Source: Gammaproteobacteria bacterium (GTDB lineage: Bacteria; Pseudomonadota; Gammaproteobacteria; Pseudomonadales; Halieaceae). From it: 64,000 nucleotides of DNA. The notes beneath the pieces are model-generated. The model was not told where the DNA came from. It saw nothing but the letters and a program-made list of their open reading frames with translations, and ran no database searches. Below, in pieces: positions 60,647 through 64,000 of this stretch. The stretch lies in NCBI GenBank assembly GCA_030427485.1, contig JAUICG010000022.1, positions 24,001 through 88,000 of the forward strand. The letters run 5' to 3'. Both the position numbers and the translations under genes were made by a program. Each line of letters opens with the position of its first letter. Within the stretch, counting starts at the first letter, position 1.

Positions 60647-62074
60647 TCAGTTGGTGGCGGCGTTCGCGTTGGCGTTGCTGGTCATTGCCAGGCTGTTGCT
60701 GGAGCGCAGTACCGCTAGCTGGAAATTGGGACGGTTGATCGCGCGGCGAAAATTCTCCATTTCCTCCTCGGGCAGTTTCTGTGCTTTCGGCAGGTCCTTG
60801 TAGATTGTGCGGGGGTTGCGATGGATACCGTTCACCAGAAACTCGTAGTGAAGGTGCGGGCCTGTCGCGGCGCCGGTGGAGCCGACAGTACCGATGACTT
60901 CGCTTTGTGAAACACGCTGCCCCTTGTTCACCATACGCTTTTGTAAATGCAGGTACTTGGTGGTGTACTGATCGCTGTGCTGTACAACGACATAGTTGCC
61001 CATCGTACCGGAGTAGCCGGCATCCGCCACGCGACCGTCACCTGCCGAGTACACTGGCGTGCCGGTAGGTGCCGCATAGTCAGTACCCCGGTGTGGACGC
61101 GTGATCTTGTAGATGGGGTGCATGCGTTTCATATTGAAGTTGGAACTGATGCGTGTGAAATCCAGCGGGGCCATCAGGAAGGATTTGCGCATGCTCACGC
61201 CGTCCTCATTGTAGTAGTTGGTATCCCCGTTGCTGTCGGTGTAGCGAAACGCATTGAATGTTTCACCCTGGTTGGTGAAGGAGGCCGCGATAATTTCGCC
61301 GTCCTTGTATTTCTCGCCGTCCACGTACAATTCCTGATACACCAACTGCATCGTGTCTCCCCGGCGGGGGTCGAGCGCGAAATCCACCACGCCACCAAAA
61401 ATGTTGGCCATATCCATAATCATGCTTTGCGAGAGACCGGCCTCTTCGCCCGCCAGGGATAGCGAGGAGGTGATCACGCCGGTCGTCCATGCCTCACGCA
61501 GTTCGGGCGAGCGAACTTCCAATTGACTTTCAAAGCCCGAATCCGTGCGCAGGTAGGTCACCGACTCAAGCTGCGACTTCGTATAGCGCACACCGACCAG
61601 GCTGCCCGAGTCGTCAGTCTGGAAAGAGATGGTCTGCCCCGGAAACAGTTTCTCAAGAGACTTTCCGTCGGCGGACTGGTTGACGATGTCGTACATGTCC
61701 TGCTCACCGTAGCCGGCGCGCTTGAATATCACCGACAGGGTGTCGCCGTATTTTATTGTCTGGTCCAGCCACGAGTGCTCTGCCAGCGAGGGGGCCGATG
61801 TCCATTCAAGATTTGTGTCAAGGGTGTCGAGCGACATGACCGGGATGGCGAAGTGGTTACTGGAGACGGTCAGTCCCGGGGTGGTGGACGTTGGGCTGGT
61901 CAGCTTCGCCCATTCGGTATCCTGGCTGGTGGGGCCATGCATCGCACCGAGTGTTGTCGCCGCGGCCAGCACAGTGGCGGCCATCGCGGCCAGGAAGCGC
62001 TTGCGCGGAAAATGGGGCACAAGTATTGGCAATAGATTAGTACAGGTAACTGCGTACCCGGGTGGTCGTTTCAC
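60647..62074 (-). CDS. Membrane-anchored M23 murein endopeptidase (MepM-like)
   Basis: A 475-aa protein with an N-terminal membrane anchor (residues about 28-46), LysM/OapA-type periplasmic region (LDQTIKYGDTLSVIFKRAGY) and a C-terminal M23 domain with the zinc ligands in HRGTDYAAPTGTPV, and GPHLHYEF, complete for catalysis. It should hydrolyse D-Ala-mDAP cross-links during growth. The gene order tyrS-M23-anmK-erpA matches Pseudomonas. GTG start at 62074; the ribosome site is weak. Confidence 0.9.
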   Translation of the reverse strand: MKRPPGYAVTCTNLLPILVPHFPRKRFLAAMAATVLAAATTLGAMHGPTSQDTEWAKLTSPTSTTPGLTVSSNHFAIPVMSLDTLDTNLEWTSAPSLAEHSWLDQTIKYGDTLSVIFKRAGYGEQDMYDIVNQSADGKSLEKLFPGQTISFQTDDSGSLVGVRYTKSQLESVTYLRTDSGFESQLEVRSPELREAWTTGVITSSLSLAGEEAGLSQSMIMDMANIFGGVVDFALDPRRGDTMQLVYQELYVDGEKYKDGEIIAASFTNQGETFNAFRYTDSNGDTNYYNEDGVSMRKSFLMAPLDFTRISSNFNMKRMHPIYKITRPHRGTDYAAPTGTPVYSAGDGRVADAGYSGTMGNYVVVQHSDQYTTKYLHLQKRMVNKGQRVSQSEVIGTVGSTGAATGPHLHYEFLVNGIHRNPRTIYKDLPKAQKLPEEEMENFRRAINRPNFQLAVLRSSNSLAMTSNANANAATN

Positions 62075-62242
62075 TACTTACATGGCCTTTTAAATGTATT
62101 TTTTAGTTGTTGCGGTAGTATATTGAAAACCCTCACGAATTCAAGCATTGCGATAGCATCGGGGCTTGCTTTTGATAGGGGGTGTTGTATCTTTGGCGCC
62201 CGCTGATAGCACTTCCCCCTTTTTTAACTTGGTACCTGGCCC

Positions 62243-63538
62243 ATGAGCAAAGCTCTACTCGATGATCTTCGCGCGCGTGGTTTGATTTTCCAGGTGGCAG
62301 GGGAAGAGGATCTTCCGCGCTGGCTGGAGGGTGGCGTTCGTACGCTCTACTGCGGCTTTGATCCCACTGCAGACAGCCTCCATATAGGGTCACTGGTACC
62401 TTTGCTGATGTTGCGGCGTTTCCAGTTGGCGGGACACAAGCCGCTTGCGCTGGTCGGTGGCGCTACCGGCATGATCGGCGACCCCAGTTTCAAGTCCGAG
62501 GAGCGGAAATTGAACTCGCCTGAAGTGATTGGCGGCTGGGTGGAGAAAATCAGGAAGCAGGTTTCACGTTTTATCGATTTTGACTGTGGCGCATCGTCGG
62601 CAGAGGTGGTCAATAACCTGGACTGGACGGCGGGACTCGATGTCCTGACCTTCCTGCGTGATATCGGCAAGCATTTTTCCGTGAATGCGATGATCCAGAA
62701 GGAGTCGGTAAAGCAGCGTATCGAGCGTGAGGGCAGCGGCATCAGTTTTACCGAGTTCACCTACATGATTCTCCAGTCCTTTGACTTTGCCGAACTGCAC
62801 AAGCGGTACGACTGCACCCTGCAGTTGGGGGGCTCGGACCAGTGGGGTAATATCACCGGGGGTATAGATCTCACTCGCAGGATTCATGGCAGCCAGGTGT
62901 TCGGCTTGACCATGCCCCTGATTACCAAGTCCGATGGCACGAAGTTTGGCAAGACGGAGTCCGGTACGATCTGGCTGGACGCGCAGCGCACCTCGCCCTA
63001 CGCGTTCTATCAGTTCTGGCTGGGGGTGGCCGATGCGGATGTCTACCGATTCCTGAAATACTTCACCTTCCTCGATGTGGCCGCGATCGATGCAATCGAG
63101 GCCGACGATGCCGCGCGCGATGGAAGACCCGAGGCGCAGGCGATTCTCGCCCGGGAGGTCACCCGGTTGGTTCATGGCGAGGCGGGGCTTGAGGCCGCAC
63201 AGCGAATCACCACCGCGCTCTTCAACGGCACGCTGGCTGAACTGTCTGAGGACGATGTTCTGCAGTTGCGCCAGGACGGTCTGCCCGCTAGCACCATTGA
63301 TCGCACCGCCCTTCCGGAAACGCTGACCCAGCTGTTCGCCGATGCCGGTATGGCCGCCAGTGGCAAGCAGGTAAAAGATGCGCTTGGCAGGCAAGCTGTC
63401 ACGGTAAATGACCGGACCCTGGGGCTCGAGGATAACGGCAATGTGGCGGGCTGCTTTGCCGAGTCCGACGCGGTCTTTGGCCGTTTCTACCTGGTCAGGC
63501 TGGGGAAGAAAAAATACCACCTGTTCGAGGCGGGTTAG
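62243..63538 (+). CDS. tyrS: Tyrosyl-tRNA synthetase
   Basis: Charges tRNA-Tyr. The 431-aa class I synthetase has HIGSLVPLL (HIGH motif), the KFGKTESGT signature in place of KMSKS as in TyrRS, LQLGGSDQWGNIT and a C-terminal S4 RNA-binding domain (GKQVKDALGRQAVTVNDR). The DNA between its start and the M23 gene is a divergent promoter region. Confidence 0.96.
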   Translation: MSKALLDDLRARGLIFQVAGEEDLPRWLEGGVRTLYCGFDPTADSLHIGSLVPLLMLRRFQLAGHKPLALVGGATGMIGDPSFKSEERKLNSPEVIGGWVEKIRKQVSRFIDFDCGASSAEVVNNLDWTAGLDVLTFLRDIGKHFSVNAMIQKESVKQRIEREGSGISFTEFTYMILQSFDFAELHKRYDCTLQLGGSDQWGNITGGIDLTRRIHGSQVFGLTMPLITKSDGTKFGKTESGTIWLDAQRTSPYAFYQFWLGVADADVYRFLKYFTFLDVAAIDAIEADDAARDGRPEAQAILAREVTRLVHGEAGLEAAQRITTALFNGTLAELSEDDVLQLRQDGLPASTIDRTALPETLTQLFADAGMAASGKQVKDALGRQAVTVNDRTLGLEDNGNVAGCFAESDAVFGRFYLVRLGKKKYHLFEAG

Positions 63539-63617
63539 CGCCGCGTCGACACCGGGTTCTGTAAGCACCGCGGCCGCCGCACGTTCCGCCTGCGCCCAAA
63601 ACTTTTTGTGAAATACC

Positions 63618-63646
63618 TTGCCTCAATCAAGGGCTGTGCGTATAGT
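63618..63646 (+). promoter_or_regulatory. Upstream rrn promoter candidate
   Basis: TTGCCT (63618-63623), 17-nt spacer, TATAGT (63641-63646), followed by a G+C-rich discriminator (GCGCCG), which is typical of stringently controlled stable-RNA promoters. A+T-rich sequence lies upstream. Confidence 0.6.
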
Positions 63647-63780
63647 GCGCCGTCCTTCGAAAGAGGGGGTAAGCCTGTATCGCGGGCTGTGCAAAAACTG
63701 ACCAGATTTCAAAAGTTTAAGCGCGGCTTCTGGGTTTCGACCTTACGATGAAAAAATACTGGCGTATTGTGTTTTTTTGG

Positions 63781-63808
63781 TTGCCAAGAATGCGGTGATC
63801 GGTATAAT
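63781..63808 (+). promoter_or_regulatory. Main rrn promoter candidate
   Basis: TTGCCA (63781-63786), 16-nt spacer and a perfect TATAAT (63803-63808), with a poly-T stretch and A+T-rich UP-like sequence upstream and discriminator ACGCGTC. It should drive the rRNA operon that begins beyond the right edge. Confidence 0.7.
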
Positions 63809-63862
63809 ACGCGTCCCCGATGAGGCACTCCTCACGGTGATCTGCGCCCTGGCGGTTGCGGA

Positions 63863-63915
63863 TGTTGTTTAACAAGTAGATGAAGACAGATGTGTGGGCA
63901 CTTGTTGGGATAGTT
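63863..63915 (+). promoter_or_regulatory. rRNA leader boxA and boxC antitermination elements
   Basis: TGTTGTTTAACAA (63863-63875) matches boxA of gammaproteobacterial rrn leaders and TGTGTGGGCACTTG (63891-63904) matches the conserved boxC-type sequence. They bind the Nus antitermination complex. Their position implies that 16S rRNA starts just past 64000; no 16S sequence is in the window. Confidence 0.75.
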
Positions 63916-64000
63916 GTCACAACTATTCAGGTACAACAAGTGACTCATAAATTCATGTAATTTTTGATTTTCGAATTGTATCTGAGCCCTTGATTTGGAT

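Larger units (their letters stand above)
63539..64000 (+). other. rRNA operon promoter and leader region
   Basis: No protein-coding gene. It holds the two promoter candidates and the boxA/boxC elements listed separately. The last about 85 nt are A+T-rich leader. I see no tRNA. Confidence 0.7.

Overview
The window (about 60% G+C, densely packed, short intergenic gaps) reads as chromosomal core of a gammaproteobacterium. Gene order matches the Pseudomonas-type arrangement in several blocks: surA-lptD-amgK-murU, trpE/GDC followed by a Vfr-type crp and an OsmC gene, dsbD-aroQ-accB-accC-prmA-dusB-fis-purH-purD, and argC-bactofilin-erpA-anmK-M23 peptidase-tyrS leading into an rRNA operon. Other features (Mg-type hemB, AmgK/MurU recycling, glucosylglycerate metabolism, many intergenic palindromes) would suit a marine Cellvibrionales/Halieaceae-like bacterium. 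That placement is inference; no 16S sequence lies inside the window.

Layout. 1-5.0 kb: outer-membrane assembly (surA, lptD on minus) divergent from the cell-wall recycling pair amgK-murU. 5.3-10.4 kb: rpe, then a trp operon (trpE-G-D-C) preceded by a short leader ORF ending Trp-Arg-Trp and a terminator hairpin. 11-13.7 kb: crp/vfr, osmC-like gene, a sulfotransferase and coq7. 13.7-23.4 kb: minus-strand block purD, purH, fis, dusB, prmA, accC, accB, aroQ, dsbD. 23.6-29 kb: copper chaperone, DUF2333 protein, pentapeptide protein, DNA polymerase II, PfkB kinase. 29.2-36.2 kb: PBP1b with its likely lipoprotein activator LpoP, and an RND efflux adaptor/pump pair. 36.2-43 kb: modF, NUDIX hydrolase, diguanylate cyclase, hemB, hemL. 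43.2-47.95 kb: a four-gene minus-strand operon encoding a complete glucosylglycerate cycle (glycerate kinase, GpgS, HAD phosphatase, GH13 phosphorylase) behind a near-consensus sigma-54 promoter. 48-53.6 kb: Lgt-like membrane protein, a large secreted beta-propeller/di-haem/calcium-repeat protein, and a second sulfotransferase. 54.5-64 kb: hemJ, ClC antiporter, argC, bactofilin pair, erpA with an IscR-type operator, anmK, M23 endopeptidase, tyrS and the rrn promoter and leader.

The most unusual signal is not a gene. Eight long intergenic palindromes fall into two families. In each family an asymmetric core is conserved while the flanking arms differ from copy to copy yet remain nearly perfect inverted repeats within each copy. 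One copy lies inside a larger inverted-repeat unit bounded by an 8-9 bp direct repeat, as expected for a transposed MITE. The palindromes sit at 3' ends or in convergent gaps and never inside a gene.
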